Positions 34,057 through 44,619 of a stretch of 64,000 nucleotides of DNA are shown piece by piece. The stretch's first letter is position 1. Each line of letters begins with the position of its first letter. The stretch lies in NCBI RefSeq assembly GCF_009834765.1, contig NZ_WVHP01000021.1, positions 351,055 through 415,054 on the forward strand, read 5' to 3'. The notes under the pieces are model-generated. The model saw only the letters and a program-made list of their open reading frames with translations. It did no database searches and was not told the origin of the DNA. A program made the translations under genes and the position numbers. The stretch is from Saccharibacter sp. EH611. Lineage in GTDB: Bacteria > Pseudomonadota > Alphaproteobacteria > Acetobacterales > Acetobacteraceae.

Positions 34057-34087
34057 AAAGGGTGGTTCTTCGGAGCCACCCTTTTTT
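34057..34087 (+). terminator. Rho-independent terminator with UUCG tetraloop
   Basis: Stem GGGTGGTTC/GAGCCACCC closed by a TTCG tetraloop and followed by six T, directly after the His-rich protein gene. The A run on the 5' side could let it work in the other direction for the transglycosylase gene. Confidence 0.93.
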
Positions 34088-34105
34088 GATGCGTCCTTTA
34101 CTCAG

Positions 34106-36046
34106 TTAAGGACGAGAGGATAAGGCGTAGAGCGCCATATCTGTTTCAATATGCTCAATATAAAAACGTGTTTCTTGATAAGGCACTAACATGACCCAGT
34201 GTAGCAACTGGTCGTCATCTGTCTCAGTATGCTCGTGTTCGGGCAGGGGGATGATAGGGTCATTGTTCCACTGATGAACGCGACCAGGCCCAGCATTATA
34301 AGCGGCAAGGGCATAAGGAAGGATATTATCGAAACGTTGGAGCAACTCCCGAAGATAAAATTGTCCCAATGTCATATTAAGTGATGGGCTCGTAAGGCTT
34401 TGTGCGGTTACAATTGACGTGCTGATGTTATGACGGCGGGCTGTCAGTCGTGCAGTACCGGGGAGGAGTTGCATGAGGCCGACAGCTTGGCGGGGGCTCA
34501 TGACGGTAGGGTTCCCACTACTTTCTTGTCGGATAAGTGCTGCTGTTAGCCCAGAAGGGAGTTGTGTAGAGGGGAGTGATGTGAGTTGGGCGGGTGATGG
34601 ATACCCTGCCGGGTACAGGGCTACCCCATGACGGGCTAAGGCACGCGCTGCTAAAATAGCAGGCTGAGGCAGTTGGAGAGCGTGAGCGAGGTTAGCAACA
34701 GCTTTTTGATCGGCGTCTTTTCGCGTTTGTCCTTGAAGAAAGCTTAAAAACAGCGTGGCCTGTGTATCATCGCCTTGGTCATGCAGGAGGCGAGCGGCTT
34801 CAGCGAGATCGGGACGTACAATTTCCCCTGTCGAGACAGCTGGAAGGGCGTCTAGATGCTGTTGAAGAGCGGTGAGAAAGGCATCAGAGCGTGTGGATTG
34901 GTTCAGAAAAGGGGAGTGCGTTAATCGTGCGAGGGCAATCTGGCCGTAAAAGGTCGTCGGGAACGCGCTTGCTTTTTCATAAAGCTTTTGGGCAGCTTGT
35001 TCGTGATTCAGAGCTTCTTCGCACCGTGCGCTCCAATAAGCACCGGCTGCGCGTGCTGTGAGTGTTGGAGCGCTAAGAAGTGGTTGCAAGAGCGTAGAGG
35101 CGCTCGCAGGCTCATTAAGCAGAACAAGATGGATATAAGCTCCTAAAAGATGTTCTTCTTGCTCGGCGACTGTCGGAACAGAGCGTGTTTCTGCTGAGAT
35201 AAGGAGCAAAGCTTGAGTGGGACTATTGCCGCCTGATTGACGCAGGAGGCACCGGGCCAAGGCCAACCGCTCATTGATCCAGGCTGTGTGTTTTGCGGGT
35301 GCTTGCTGTTGCTCAATCAGTAAACCGACGCTCTGCCAGAGTTGTATAGCTTCATCATAGCGGTTCTGATGGCGGAGATATTTCAGCCGTAAGAGCAATA
35401 AAGCTGGTTCATAAGATTGTGTCGCTTGGGCGTATAAATCGTCTGCGTTGTCTTGATTAAAGCGTAGGGCAAACCGTGCGCGTGCTTGCTGTTGTTCGGA
35501 CGGTGTTAGACGGTCAATTTGCCGTTGGGCGCTGGTCTTTTGGCCGCTTGTTTCAAGGTGAACGTAGCGGTTCCATTGATCGGACGGGGTCAATAATGTG
35601 CCATACTGGTGGAGGAAAGCATGTTCATCGTTACCATTGACAGAGGACACCCATAAAGCGCGAGCGCGTGCTGTCGTGTCTTTTAAAAAAGGAGCGCAAA
35701 CGGTCAGTGTTTGCCATTGAGTGATGGGAAGAGAAGGGCAGAGAGCTGGACGGTCTGCAACTGCGTCATCATTGAGAAGAGCATTTTGATAGCGCCATGA
35801 TAGGCGGTTTTGAAGAGGCCAGCTCTGAGGGTTTCGGAGAAAAGCGGCATAGCGTTTGGCTGGCAGGTTGGAGCCATCAGAGCCTGTCAGAAGTTGCCAT
35901 TCGCGCAGTCGTGCGGCGATAGTTTGAGTATTAACGGTATCTGCTGCGTGGGTCGTGGGAACGAGAGACAGAGATGTCCCTAAGAAGAGGAGGGGTAAAC
36001 GACGTCTAGCAAAAGCCGTTATAGGGCCAGAGATCAAAATGGACAT
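34106..36046 (-). CDS. Soluble lytic murein transglycosylase (Slt70-like)
   Basis: Periplasmic enzyme cleaving the MurNAc-GlcNAc bond with 1,6-anhydro product. 646 residues from ATG 36046: signal peptide (RRRLPLLFLGTSLSLVPTTHA), a long alpha-helical superhelix of TPR-like repeats (about 60-460), then the C-terminal SLT domain with the catalytic glutamate in ALIRQESSGNP, AVGLMQLLPGTA and YNAGPGRVHQW. A TTG eleven codons upstream (36079) is a less likely start. Confidence 0.93.
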   Translation of the reverse strand: MSILISGPITAFARRRLPLLFLGTSLSLVPTTHAADTVNTQTIAARLREWQLLTGSDGSNLPAKRYAAFLRNPQSWPLQNRLSWRYQNALLNDDAVADRPALCPSLPITQWQTLTVCAPFLKDTTARARALWVSSVNGNDEHAFLHQYGTLLTPSDQWNRYVHLETSGQKTSAQRQIDRLTPSEQQQARARFALRFNQDNADDLYAQATQSYEPALLLLRLKYLRHQNRYDEAIQLWQSVGLLIEQQQAPAKHTAWINERLALARCLLRQSGGNSPTQALLLISAETRSVPTVAEQEEHLLGAYIHLVLLNEPASASTLLQPLLSAPTLTARAAGAYWSARCEEALNHEQAAQKLYEKASAFPTTFYGQIALARLTHSPFLNQSTRSDAFLTALQQHLDALPAVSTGEIVRPDLAEAARLLHDQGDDTQATLFLSFLQGQTRKDADQKAVANLAHALQLPQPAILAARALARHGVALYPAGYPSPAQLTSLPSTQLPSGLTAALIRQESSGNPTVMSPRQAVGLMQLLPGTARLTARRHNISTSIVTAQSLTSPSLNMTLGQFYLRELLQRFDNILPYALAAYNAGPGRVHQWNNDPIIPLPEHEHTETDDDQLLHWVMLVPYQETRFYIEHIETDMALYALSSRP

Positions 36047-36165
36047 AGATGATGAGACCTCACTCTTAGCCTTCCCCAACAGTCACTACTGAGAGATAGC
36101 ATGAGATGTTTGTCAAAGCATAGAAGGTTAGACCGGGAGACGAGGAGCCTTCCGTAAGTTTTTAG

Positions 36166-36838
36166 TGGTTTCAGCAGATTGTTATCCGCGGTTTTGACCA
36201 AAGTCATCTTAGTTTCACGCTGGATGGGGATCCTACTGGGAAGCCAAGTTTATGGAAACACAAATGAGTTCTCTATTAGACGGGCACTTCACCATATTGT
36301 AAGGTGGTTGTTAGCTTGAAAATAACTTTTTTGAATAAGCACGTCGTTTTATCCGTTGTCAAATGTTAAAGCTGGGAGTAGCACCTTCGTTACATTAGAA
36401 GAATGGTAATTATTTCAAAATATAGTGGGAAAGTAGTTTTAATACCAAAACATACCAAGTGCATTTGGGTGATATGTGGACGATTACCAAAAAGCTTAAC
36501 CTGATCTATAAGTTTCAATTTATGATAATAAGGTTTATGCAAATGGGCAGATGAGCGCTGCCATCCGAGGGAATAAGGTGGTGAATGTCCCGCGCAACCT
36601 TGCAAAAGTGCAGCTTGGATACGGTGATGGTGGTACCTGGGGTAATGCTTTATGGATGTGTGGTTTAGAACTGCAAGTGAATGTCATAAACTTGTTTAAC
36701 ACGCGCTATGTGGTCACTGTTGGGAGTAATGGCTTCGTCAATAGTGATCCACAAAGAACGTTCCAAACTCTGCACGTATTCGGTAGCGCTTTTAGTGGGA
36801 AATATAAGGCCAAAGGGCATGGCAACCATGAACGATGA
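36166..36838 (+). pseudogene. Relic of a TonB-dependent receptor
   Basis: Three pieces in three frames keep receptor-like sequence in the right order. 36166-36264 reads QIVIRGFDQSHLSFTLDG, a plug-domain motif, before a stop. 36426-36520 reads a beta-barrel piece with LGDMWTITKKLNLIYKF. The frame then shifts near 36520 and 36521-36838 continues YDNKVYANGQMSAAIRG, then NVINLFNTRYVVTVGSNGF, the classic near-C-terminal motif. Most of the barrel (about 1.5-2 kb) is gone and the last strand is degenerate. The 3' end overlaps the convergent TerC gene. Confidence 0.8.
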
Positions 36839-37391
36839 GTCTGAGGCTAACGCAGAAAAGAACAGCTAATCCCATCCAGCTCAGCCAGGGGAAACGTCTG
36901 AGAAGACGGATCGCACTGATAGAGGCGATGATCATAATCAGAACAGACAGCGCCACTCCAAGGGAGAGAATCCATGGGTGTTCAACGGATACGCCTGCAA
37001 TAGCGATGATGTTGTCGAAGCTGACAGCAAAGTCAGCAATGACAATGTTTAAAATAGCTTCTCCCAGGTAGGTTGAGCCTTTTACTCCTTCTAGGTAATC
37101 GGGGTTTTGGAGGCGTCGTAGAAGCTTCCAGCAAACCCACAAGAGCAAAATCCCCCCGAGAAGGGTCAGGCCGATCGTGGCGAGGAGGTGGCTCGCAATC
37201 AGCGTAAGGCTTATGCGCATGATAGCGGCAAAGCCAATGCCGAACGCGATTGCTAGGGCTCGTTGCTGTTTGGAGGGCAAGTTTCGGGCGGCAAGAGCGA
37301 TGACAATAACATTGTTGCCGGCAAGTGCGAGGTCGATGAGAATAGTCCCAGTGAGCCGGAGGCTCTCTTGAAAAAACATCGGAAGAGCCAC
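36792..37391 (-). CDS. TerC/YjbE-family integral membrane protein
   Basis: 199 residues with about six or seven membrane segments. TerC marks are the acidic membrane motifs DLALAGNNVIVIALAA and ADFAVSFDNIIAIAG, with R-rich connecting loops. Members are implicated in metal (manganese) export or metalation of exported proteins. The start is GTG with AAAGGAAC eight bases upstream. The 3' end overlaps the TonB receptor relic by 47 bp. I looked for a yybP-ykoY manganese riboswitch in the 268-bp region upstream and did not find one. Confidence 0.87.
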   Translation of the reverse strand: MALPMFFQESLRLTGTILIDLALAGNNVIVIALAARNLPSKQQRALAIAFGIGFAAIMRISLTLIASHLLATIGLTLLGGILLLWVCWKLLRRLQNPDYLEGVKGSTYLGEAILNIVIADFAVSFDNIIAIAGVSVEHPWILSLGVALSVLIMIIASISAIRLLRRFPWLSWMGLAVLFCVSLRLIVHGCHALWPYISH

Positions 37392-37659
37392 AACCTGTTC
37401 CTTTCATCACGATTGCTCTCAGTAGAACCGTGCGCTGTCAGTGCCCATCAAAGATGAGATTCAGGAAAAACGAAAGAGCGCTTACGGGGGCGTGTATCAT
37501 AGATATGTCGCTAAAATCCTACCGTAAAAATGTATGCGTTAAAAAGCGTAAAACTGTGGCAAAAAAAGCGAACAGAGCATGTGTTTTTTGATAAGCTCTG
37601 GGCAAAAGAGTGTAAGTTGGTTAAGCAGGCGTTGATCGCTTTTTCTGCCGGAGTTACTC

Positions 37660-38994
37660 ATGGTTCCCCGCTATTCTCGCCCCCGGATGACGGCCATTTG
37701 GTCGCCTGTTAATCGCTATCGTATTTGGTTTGAGATTGAAGCTCTTGCCTGTGAAGCGATGGCCCGTCGGGGAGATATCCCCAAAGAAGCTGCGGAAGTC
37801 ATCCGCACAAAGGGTGATGCTGCCCTTGCTGCATTTTCCGATGCTGACCTTGCGCGCATTGACGAGATCGAAGCTGAGACACGTCATGATGTCATCGCGT
37901 TTCTGACATGGCTTGCTGAAAAAGTCGGGCCTGAAAGCCGCTTTGTTCACTTGGGCATGACGTCATCGGATGTGCTTGATAGCTGTCTTGCTGTTCAGTT
38001 AACGCAGGCTGCTGATATTCTCCTTGAGGATATGGACACGGTGTTGGCAGCGCTGAAAAAGCGGGCTTATGAGCATAAGCAGACGGTTACGATTGGTCGT
38101 AGTCATGCCATTCACGCAGAGCCTACGAGCTTTGGTTTGAAGTTGGCAGGACATTACGCTGAATTTGCGCGTAATCGCCGCCGCCTTGTTGCAGCGCGTG
38201 AAGAGATTGCCGTTTGTGCTATTTCTGGTGCGGTAGGCACATACGCTCATATTGATCCCGAAATTGAGCAATATGTTGCTGAGCGTTTGGGGGTGAAGGC
38301 GGAAACGATTTCGTCTCAGGTGATTCCACGGGATCGCCACGCAGCGTTTTTCTGCACACTCGGTGTGATTGCCAGCAGCATTGAGCGTTTGGCTGTGGAG
38401 GTGCGTCATCTCCAGCGTTCAGAAGTGCGTGAGGCAGAAGAGTTCTTCCATGCGGGGCAGAAAGGCAGTTCCGCGATGCCGCATAAGCGGAATCCCGTTC
38501 TGTCAGAGAATTTGACCGGGCTTGCTCGTTTGATTCGCTCATATGTGACGCCAGCATTAGAAAATGTGGCGCTTTGGCATGAGCGTGACATCAGTCATTC
38601 TTCCGTTGAGCGTAATATCTGCCCAGATGGGACGGTCACGCTGGATTTTGCGCTGGGTCGTTTGGCATCCATGATGGAAAAACTGGTGGTTTATCCAGAC
38701 CAGATGCTCGCCAATGTTGAGAGCCTTGGGGGCGTTGTGCATTCAGGCGAGGTGCTGCTGGTGCTCGCACGTGCCGGTATTTCGCGTGAAGATGCGTATA
38801 AAATCGTGCAGCGTACCGCGATGGCCACATGGACGAAGCTTGGGACGGCGGAAGGGAAGACCTTCCGTGAGAATCTGGAAGCTGATCCTGACATCGCTGG
38901 GCGGATTGATAAGAAAGTGCTGGATGATGCGCTTGACCCGGCACGGCACCTTCGCGCTGTTGATCAAATTTTCGATCGCGTTTTTGCTGAATAA
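37660..38994 (+). CDS. purB: Adenylosuccinate lyase
   Basis: Catalyses two fumarate-releasing steps of purine synthesis (SAICAR to AICAR and adenylosuccinate to AMP). 444 residues; [30 protein letters not shown] and the superfamily signature [11 protein letters not shown] are present, the last in the mobile catalytic loop. GGAG lies 6 bases before the ATG. First of the purine genes grouped here. Confidence 0.96.
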   Translation: MVPRYSRPRMTAIWSPVNRYRIWFEIEALACEAMARRGDIPKEAAEVIRTKGDAALAAFSDADLARIDEIEAETRHDVIAFLTWLAEKVGPESRFVHLGMTSSDVLDSCLAVQLTQAADILLEDMDTVLAALKKRAYEHKQTVTIGRSHAIHAEPTSFGLKLAGHYAEFARNRRRLVAAREEIAVCAISGAVGTYAHIDPEIEQYVAERLGVKAETISSQVIPRDRHAAFFCTLGVIASSIERLAVEVRHLQRSEVREAEEFFHAGQKGSSAMPHKRNPVLSENLTGLARLIRSYVTPALENVALWHERDISHSSVERNICPDGTVTLDFALGRLASMMEKLVVYPDQMLANVESLGGVVHSGEVLLVLARAGISREDAYKIVQRTAMATWTKLGTAEGKTFRENLEADPDIAGRIDKKVLDDALDPARHLRAVDQIFDRVFAE

Positions 38995-39104
38995 GTTTGG
39001 GGTTGTTCGCCTCTCTTAAATTATCGCGTTGTTGCGCCTGCTCATTTTCTTCTAGAATGGGCAGGTCATTTCTGACTGCATCTCAAGTAAGGATGGAACC
39101 CATC

Positions 39105-39869
39105 ATGGCCCGCCGTCGTCAGATTTATGAAGGAAAAGCGAAGATCATCTTCGAAGGCCCCGAGCCGGGAACTGTTGTCCAGTATTTTAAGGATGACGCT
39201 ACAGCTGGTAATGGTGCGAAGAGTGGCACAATTATTGGCAAAGGGGTGCTGAATAATCGGATCAGCGAGCATCTTATGCTGCGCTTGAAAGATGTTGGTA
39301 TTCCAACGCACTTTATCCGTCGCCTCAATATGCGCGAACAGCTGGTCAAGGAAGTCGAGATTGTTCCCTTGGAAGTTGTGGTGCGCAACGTCGTGGCAGG
39401 CTCTTTGTCCAAACGTTTTGGCCTCCCAGAGGGGGAACGTCTTCCACGCACGTTGGTGGAATATTACTACAAAAACGATGAGCTTAATGACCCGCTCGTT
39501 TCTGAAAATCATATTGAGACGTTCCAGTGGGCTCATCCTCAGGAATTAGAGGATATGCAGGCTCTTGCCTTGCGCGTGAACGACTTTCTGTGTGGGTTGT
39601 TCGCTGCTGTGGGGATTACCTTGGTGGACTTTAAGCTTGAGTTCGGTCGTCAGTGGGAAGGCGATGAGATGCGGCTTGTGTTGGCAGACGAAATTTCTCC
39701 CGATAATTGCCGTCTTTGGGATGCTCGGACGAATGAGAAGATGGATAAAGACCGTTTCCGCCGTGACATGGGACGCGTAGAAGAAGCCTATCAAGATGTG
39801 GCGCGCCGTTTGGGCATTTTGCCAGAAACGGGCAACGGAGAGAACGTGACAGTGGAGAGCATGCAATGA
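39105..39869 (+). CDS. purC: SAICAR synthetase
   Basis: Joins CAIR and aspartate using ATP. 254 residues; begins [18 protein letters not shown] and has [28 protein letters not shown], and DFKLEFG then [12 protein letters not shown]. The frame is open back to 38997 but family sequence starts at 39105 with AAGGATGG upstream. It overlaps purS by 4 bp. Confidence 0.96.
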   Translation: MARRRQIYEGKAKIIFEGPEPGTVVQYFKDDATAGNGAKSGTIIGKGVLNNRISEHLMLRLKDVGIPTHFIRRLNMREQLVKEVEIVPLEVVVRNVVAGSLSKRFGLPEGERLPRTLVEYYYKNDELNDPLVSENHIETFQWAHPQELEDMQALALRVNDFLCGLFAAVGITLVDFKLEFGRQWEGDEMRLVLADEISPDNCRLWDARTNEKMDKDRFRRDMGRVEEAYQDVARRLGILPETGNGENVTVESMQ

Positions 39870-40108
39870 AGGTTCGGGTTTTTGTGTCCTTAAAGGAAGG
39901 CGTGCTGGATCCGCAGGGTAAAGCTGTTGGTCATGCATTGGCGTCTCTTGGCTTTAAGAATGTTGGTGATGTGCGCATTAATCGCGTTGTGGATCTCGAC
40001 GTAACAGCCGAAAATGCCGATGAAGCCCGCAAAGAAGGGGAGGCTATGGCCAAGGCTCTGCTGGCAAATGAGGTGATTGAGGACTTCAATGTAGAGGTGG
40101 TTGCATGA
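39866..40108 (+). CDS. purS: Phosphoribosylformylglycinamidine synthase subunit PurS
   Basis: 80-residue structural subunit of the three-part FGAM synthase (PurS-PurQ-PurL). Sequence [21 protein letters not shown] and [12 protein letters not shown] is typical. ATGA overlaps join it to purC upstream and to the Rap1a-like gene downstream. Confidence 0.95.
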   Translation: MKVRVFVSLKEGVLDPQGKAVGHALASLGFKNVGDVRINRVVDLDVTAENADEARKEGEAMAKALLANEVIEDFNVEVVA

Positions 40109-40521
40109 GTAACATGAGCCGTGCGGGCCTCTTGCTAGCGTCCGGTGTTGCGTTCTTTTCTTTAGGGCAGGCAGCACATGCACAGCGTGTCTCTACCGTG
40201 ACGGGAAAAACGCTTGGGACGATGTGCTCACAGAAGAAGGGCGTTGCCCTGTGTGATGCGTATCTTTCCGGTGTGATGGATAGTGAAGTGTGGTCTCATG
40301 ACTATGCTGCGCTTAACCATGATGGTGCACCAACAGCATTCTGCGTGCCTAAAGAGCAGAAGACCCCGCAGGTGCGTAATGTGGTTGTGGCGTGGTTGGG
40401 AGCGCATACAGATGCTCTGTCCCAGCCTGCGGGGAAAGGCGTTTATCGTGCCCTTCATGAAAATTATCCGTGTGGTTCCACGATGACGGCACCAGCGGCG
40501 ACGTCAGGAGGGAAAAAATGA
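40105..40521 (+). CDS. Exported Rap1a/Tai-like protein inside the purine operon
   Basis: 138 residues with a signal peptide ([22 protein letters not shown]). The mature part has a Cys-rich pattern: [22 protein letters not shown], then FCVP and a C-terminal ENYPC. This matches the Rap1a/Tai domain seen in T6SS immunity proteins and in many housekeeping exported proteins. It is coupled by ATGA to purS and overlaps purQ by 4 bp, so it is translated within the FGAM synthase message. Why a periplasmic protein sits there is not known; no T6SS gene is present. Confidence 0.72.
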   Translation: MSNMSRAGLLLASGVAFFSLGQAAHAQRVSTVTGKTLGTMCSQKKGVALCDAYLSGVMDSEVWSHDYAALNHDGAPTAFCVPKEQKTPQVRNVVVAWLGAHTDALSQPAGKGVYRALHENYPCGSTMTAPAATSGGKK

Positions 40522-41219
40522 AAGCAGGTGTCGTTGTCTTCCCAGGGACAAACCGGGAACGCGACATGGCCCATGCCCTGACGCTGGCTTCTGGCCAAAC
40601 TCCTAAGATGCTGTGGCATCAGGAGGAAAGCGTTGATGGGTTGGATCTTGTCATTATTCCCGGCGGTTTCAGCTTCGGGGACTATCTGCGCAGCGGCGCG
40701 ATGGCGGCTCATTCTCCCATTATGACCGCGGTTCGGCGCTTTGCTGAAAAAGGTGGGTATATTCTTGGCGTATGTAACGGCTTCCAGATTTTGACGGAGG
40801 CTCAACTTCTTCCCGGCGCGCTGTTGCGTAATGCGGGGATGCGCTTTCTGTCTCAAGACTGTCATCTTAAGGTAGAGGGGCGCGATAGCATCTATACCAA
40901 AGGTTGGTCAGCTGGAGATGTGTTCCGCACGCCGATGGCTCATGGTGATGGCAATTATACGGCTAGTCCAGAGATGCTGGATCGCTTAGAAGGCGAGGGG
41001 CGTGTTGCATTCCGTTATTGCCGTGAAGACGGCCATGTGCAGGTTGATGATCCGCAAATCAACCTCAATGGCAGTGCACGGGCGATTGCGGGTGTACTAA
41101 GTGAGAATCGCCGTATTTGCGGTATGATGCCCCATCCTGAAAATCTGACGGACCCGGCCATTGGGGGAACGGATGGTTTGCCCCTCTTTAAAGCGATTGT
41201 GGAGGCTTTTGGCGTATGA
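40518..41219 (+). CDS. purQ: Phosphoribosylformylglycinamidine synthase subunit PurQ
   Basis: Glutamine amidotransferase subunit of FGAM synthase. 233 residues; [25 protein letters not shown], catalytic cysteine in [10 protein letters not shown], and [11 protein letters not shown]. The start at 40518 has AGGAGG upstream. Overlaps purL by 4 bp (ATGA). Confidence 0.96.
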   Translation: MKAGVVVFPGTNRERDMAHALTLASGQTPKMLWHQEESVDGLDLVIIPGGFSFGDYLRSGAMAAHSPIMTAVRRFAEKGGYILGVCNGFQILTEAQLLPGALLRNAGMRFLSQDCHLKVEGRDSIYTKGWSAGDVFRTPMAHGDGNYTASPEMLDRLEGEGRVAFRYCREDGHVQVDDPQINLNGSARAIAGVLSENRRICGMMPHPENLTDPAIGGTDGLPLFKAIVEAFGV

Positions 41220-43417
41220 GTCTGACCGTTGATGGTGAACTGGCGCGCTCCTTCGGGCTGACGGCAGAGGAATATGACAAGGTGCTGGCCATTATGGGGC
41301 GGACACCAAGTCTAACAGAGCTTGGGATTTTCTCGGTGATGTGGTCGGAGCATTGCTCTTACAAATCATCACGGAAGCATCTTAAAACCCTCCCAACTAA
41401 GGCGCCTTGGGTTATCCATGGGCCCGGTGAAAATGCCGGTGTGATTGATATTGGTGATGGGTTGGCCGCTGTCTTTAAGATGGAAAGCCACAACCACCCA
41501 TCCTTTATTGAGCCTTACCAAGGGGCAGCCACAGGCGTGGGCGGCATCATGCGTGATGTCTTCACGATGGGGGCCCGTCCCGTTGCGAACCTGAACGCTC
41601 TGCGTTTTGGGGATGCTGAACATGCCGATACGCGACGCGTTGTTGATGGTGTTGTGCGGGGGATTGGCGGTTACGGGAACTGCATGGGCGTGCCGACCGT
41701 TGGAGGAGAAACCAACTTCCATCGCGCCTATAACGGCAATCCGCTTGTTAATGCGATGACGGTGGGGATCGCTCAGAAAGATCGTATCTTCCTTTCAGCA
41801 GCAGCAGGAGTTGGCAATCCTGTCGTCTATGTCGGGTCGAAGACCGGGCGAGATGGAATTCATGGTGCGACGATGTCCTCGGCTGAGTTTGATGATGAAT
41901 CAAGCTCCAAACGGCCAACCGTTCAAGTGGGCGATCCGTTCACTGAAAAGCTGCTGGTGGAAGCATGCTTGGAGCTGATGGCGACGGATGCGGTGATCTC
42001 CATACAAGATATGGGGGCGGCTGGGCTAACCTCTTCGGCTGTGGAAATGGCTAGTAAGGGTGAGGTCGGGATTGATCTTGACCTCGATGATGTTCCTCAG
42101 CGTGAAGCGAACATGCTGGCTTATGAGATGATGCTGTCAGAAAGTCAGGAGCGGATGTTGATGGTCTTGCGCCCTGATCGGACAGAGCAGGCCCGCAAGA
42201 TTTTCGAGAAATGGGAACTAGACTTCGCTGTTATCGGTCATCTGAGCGATACTGGGCGGATTACCGTGCGCCATAAGGGGAACGTTGAGGCTGATATTCC
42301 GCTTGGCCCGTTAGCCGACGAAGCGCCGATTTATGATCGACCAGCCCTCAATAAAGAACCCCCTGCATATCTGACACCGCCGGCAGATCCAGTTGGGATT
42401 GAAAAAGCGCTTGAAACACTGATCGCATCGCCAGACCTCGCATCGCGGTCATGGATCTGGAATCAGTATGATAGTACGGTTCTAGGGCAAACGGTGAAGC
42501 GGCCTGGGGCGGCTGATGCGGCGATTATTCGCGTTGAAGGCACGTCTCGCGGTCTTGCAATGACCACGGATTGCACCCCACGTTATGGTCAGGCTGACCC
42601 GTATGTAGGTGGCTTGCAGGCGGTTGTTGAAGCGTGGCGCAATGTGACGGCAACCGGAGCGCAGCCTCTGGCCATGACTGATAACCTGAATTTCGGTAGC
42701 CCTGAAAACCCTTATATCATGGGGCAGTTTGTCCAAGCGATTAAAGGCATGGGCGAAGGGGGCCGTGCGCTTGATTTCCCCATCGTCAGCGGCAATGTCT
42801 CGCTTTATAACGAGACACGTTCTGATACAGGACTGACATCGGCTATTCTGCCATCACCAGTGATCGGTGCCGTGGGTGTGCTGGATGATATCGCACAGGC
42901 CGTCGGTTTAGCGATGCCTGAGGATGGCGAGCTTCTTCTTGTCGGTGAGACATGGGGTGAGCTTGGTCAGTCTTTGTGGCTGCGTGAAATTTGCGGTCGC
43001 GAAGAAGGGGCGCCACCACGGATTAACCTCGTTGCCGAGCGTCGGAATGGGGATTTTGTCCGCCAGCAGATTCGTCAAGGTGCAATTAAAGCGTGCCATG
43101 ATGTGTCAGACGGTGGGTTGCTTGTGGCTATCGCTGAAATGGCTATGGCGAGTGGCGTTGGGTGTTACTTGCAGGCACATCCACGTGAGCTGTCGATGCA
43201 TGCTTACTGGTTCGGAGAAGATCAAGCACGGTATGTGATTGCGACGTCTCAAGCCGACAAACTGATGGCAGAGGCTGAAAAAGCAGGTGTGCCGATCCGT
43301 CGTTTGGGGGATGTTGGAGGTTCTGACCTTCGCTTTGCTTATGGTACCCGTCTTGACGTGAGTCATTTAAAAGCGCTTAACAACGCTTTCTTTTCACGTT
43401 TTATGGGGGAAGGCTGA
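41216..43417 (+). CDS. purL: Phosphoribosylformylglycinamidine synthase subunit PurL
   Basis: ATP-dependent synthetase subunit making FGAM. 733 residues, the size of the small PurL that works with PurS and PurQ. Marks include [63 protein letters not shown] and [16 protein letters not shown]. Confidence 0.97.
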   Translation: MSLTVDGELARSFGLTAEEYDKVLAIMGRTPSLTELGIFSVMWSEHCSYKSSRKHLKTLPTKAPWVIHGPGENAGVIDIGDGLAAVFKMESHNHPSFIEPYQGAATGVGGIMRDVFTMGARPVANLNALRFGDAEHADTRRVVDGVVRGIGGYGNCMGVPTVGGETNFHRAYNGNPLVNAMTVGIAQKDRIFLSAAAGVGNPVVYVGSKTGRDGIHGATMSSAEFDDESSSKRPTVQVGDPFTEKLLVEACLELMATDAVISIQDMGAAGLTSSAVEMASKGEVGIDLDLDDVPQREANMLAYEMMLSESQERMLMVLRPDRTEQARKIFEKWELDFAVIGHLSDTGRITVRHKGNVEADIPLGPLADEAPIYDRPALNKEPPAYLTPPADPVGIEKALETLIASPDLASRSWIWNQYDSTVLGQTVKRPGAADAAIIRVEGTSRGLAMTTDCTPRYGQADPYVGGLQAVVEAWRNVTATGAQPLAMTDNLNFGSPENPYIMGQFVQAIKGMGEGGRALDFPIVSGNVSLYNETRSDTGLTSAILPSPVIGAVGVLDDIAQAVGLAMPEDGELLLVGETWGELGQSLWLREICGREEGAPPRINLVAERRNGDFVRQQIRQGAIKACHDVSDGGLLVAIAEMAMASGVGCYLQAHPRELSMHAYWFGEDQARYVIATSQADKLMAEAEKAGVPIRRLGDVGGSDLRFAYGTRLDVSHLKALNNAFFSRFMGEG

Positions 43418-43419
43418 CC

Positions 43420-43653
43420 ATGCCCATGCCCGCAACTGAAATTGAGCGCACCATTCGCGACGCGTTTCCGGATGCGCAGATTACTGTGCAGGATCTAGCG
43501 GGGGATGGTGATCACTATGCCTGTGAGGTTGTTAGTGAGGCTTTTCGCGGTGTGCCGCGTGTAAAACAGCATCAGATGGTTTACGCGGCTTTTGGTGGAC
43601 GTGTTGGCACAGAGCTGCATGCGCTCGCTGTTAAAACGCGTACGCCTGAGTAA
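43420..43653 (+). CDS. BolA-family protein
   Basis: 77-residue BolA/IbaG-like protein. The class II fold region is visible, with the conserved histidine in KQHQMVYAAF, the glycine-rich FGGRVGTELHALAV, and an N-terminal helix (IERTIRDAFPDA). BolA proteins pair with CGFS glutaredoxins to carry [2Fe-2S] clusters, and grxD is the next gene. It begins 3 bp after purL. Confidence 0.93.
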   Translation: MPMPATEIERTIRDAFPDAQITVQDLAGDGDHYACEVVSEAFRGVPRVKQHQMVYAAFGGRVGTELHALAVKTRTPE

Positions 43654-43778
43654 CATCTTATGATGACCAGGGGGCTGGTTCTCTTGACATTGCAGTGGGT
43701 GAGCCCATTTGTAGGCGAGATATCTGCCCCCTTTTTATACGTGCCTCTCTTTCATGAGAGCACAGAAGGATCTGTCAA

Positions 43779-44114
43779 ATGAGTGACGCAATCTTCCAGA
43801 CCATTCAAAGCTTGATCGACACGCATCCTGTGATGCTGTTTATGAAGGGTGATAAGCTTTTCCCACAATGCGGCTTTTCTGCGCGTGTTGTGCAGATTTT
43901 AACCCATTTGGACGCACCGTTTGAAACGGCCAATGTGTTAGAAAGCCCCGAGCTGCGCCAAGGGATTAAAGACTTTTCACAATGGCCAACGGTTCCCCAA
44001 TTGTATGTGAAGGGTGAATTTGTTGGTGGTTGTGATATTATCACCGATATGTATCAGAGCGGTGAGCTTGAAAGCCTTTTGGCTGAAAAAAATATTGTGA
44101 AAAATACCGACTAA
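43779..44114 (+). CDS. grxD: Monothiol glutaredoxin (Grx4-type)
   Basis: 111-residue CGFS glutaredoxin that coordinates a [2Fe-2S] cluster with glutathione and BolA. The active-site motif PQCGFSARV has its cysteine at residue 31; TVPQLYVKGEFVGGCDII is the glutathione-binding region. It follows bolA by 125 bp; that spacer has an imperfect G5/C5 hairpin with a T tail near 43670-43738, so some termination may occur between them. Confidence 0.95.
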   Translation: MSDAIFQTIQSLIDTHPVMLFMKGDKLFPQCGFSARVVQILTHLDAPFETANVLESPELRQGIKDFSQWPTVPQLYVKGEFVGGCDIITDMYQSGELESLLAEKNIVKNTD

Positions 44115-44141
44115 CGACATTTATTGCTTTTGTCGGCAGCG

Positions 44142-44184
44142 AAGAGGGGATGCTCCTATGAAGGAGGAATCCCCTCTTTTTGTT
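44142..44184 (+). terminator. Rho-independent terminator after grxD
   Basis: Outer stem AGAGGGGAT/ATCCCCTCT with an inner stem CTCCT/AGGAG and a long T-rich tail. Confidence 0.9.
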
Positions 44185-44279
44185 TTTTAGGCTGTTTCCT
44201 CTGGTCATGGGAGGAAAATCCTGTTTTATAGAAGGGGCTATCTGAATAAAGCCGTCCCGTAGTGGCTGGAGGGGTGTGA

Positions 44280-44573
44280 ATGTCGCGTTACTGGAAAGGG
44301 AGGGTGTTCCTCGGTATGATGGGGATCGCCTGTGTTATTGGTTCTTCAGCTCATGCTGACCGTGTGCTGACAGATTATGAAGCCAGCAAGCTGACCTTTA
44401 GCGCTTTGATTGCTCCACCTTCGCATTATTATCACGCAGCGCAAAAGCGCAAAAAAGCAACGACGATGCGTCTTGCACGTCTTCATCGTAAAGGAAGCGC
44501 TATTCGTACGGTCGCTTACCATGGGCATGTTATTTCACGCCATAAGCGCAATACCCACCATCGCCGAGGCTAA
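44280..44573 (+). CDS. Small exported basic protein, function unknown
   Basis: 97 residues with a signal peptide (KGRVFLGMMGIACVIGSSAHA). The mature part is rich in His, Lys and Arg (for example AAQKRKKATTMRLARLHRKG and SRHKRNTHHRRG) with no recognised domain. It is the third small exported His-containing protein in this window, after those at 12.0 and 33.7 kb. Start context GGAGGGGTGTGA supports translation. Confidence 0.65.
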   Translation: MSRYWKGRVFLGMMGIACVIGSSAHADRVLTDYEASKLTFSALIAPPSHYYHAAQKRKKATTMRLARLHRKGSAIRTVAYHGHVISRHKRNTHHRRG

Positions 44574-44619
44574 TAGATTTCTTGGCTGTGGTTTAAGAAG
44601 GGTGGGGGAGAGCGTTCTT

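Noticed and set aside
37392..37659. Possible yybP-ykoY manganese riboswitch upstream of the TerC-family gene
   Set aside because: I read the minus strand for the conserved core motifs of that riboswitch and did not find them.
43669..43738. Terminator between bolA and grxD
   Set aside because: The stem is only G5/C5 around a loop of about 50 nt; too weak to list as a feature.
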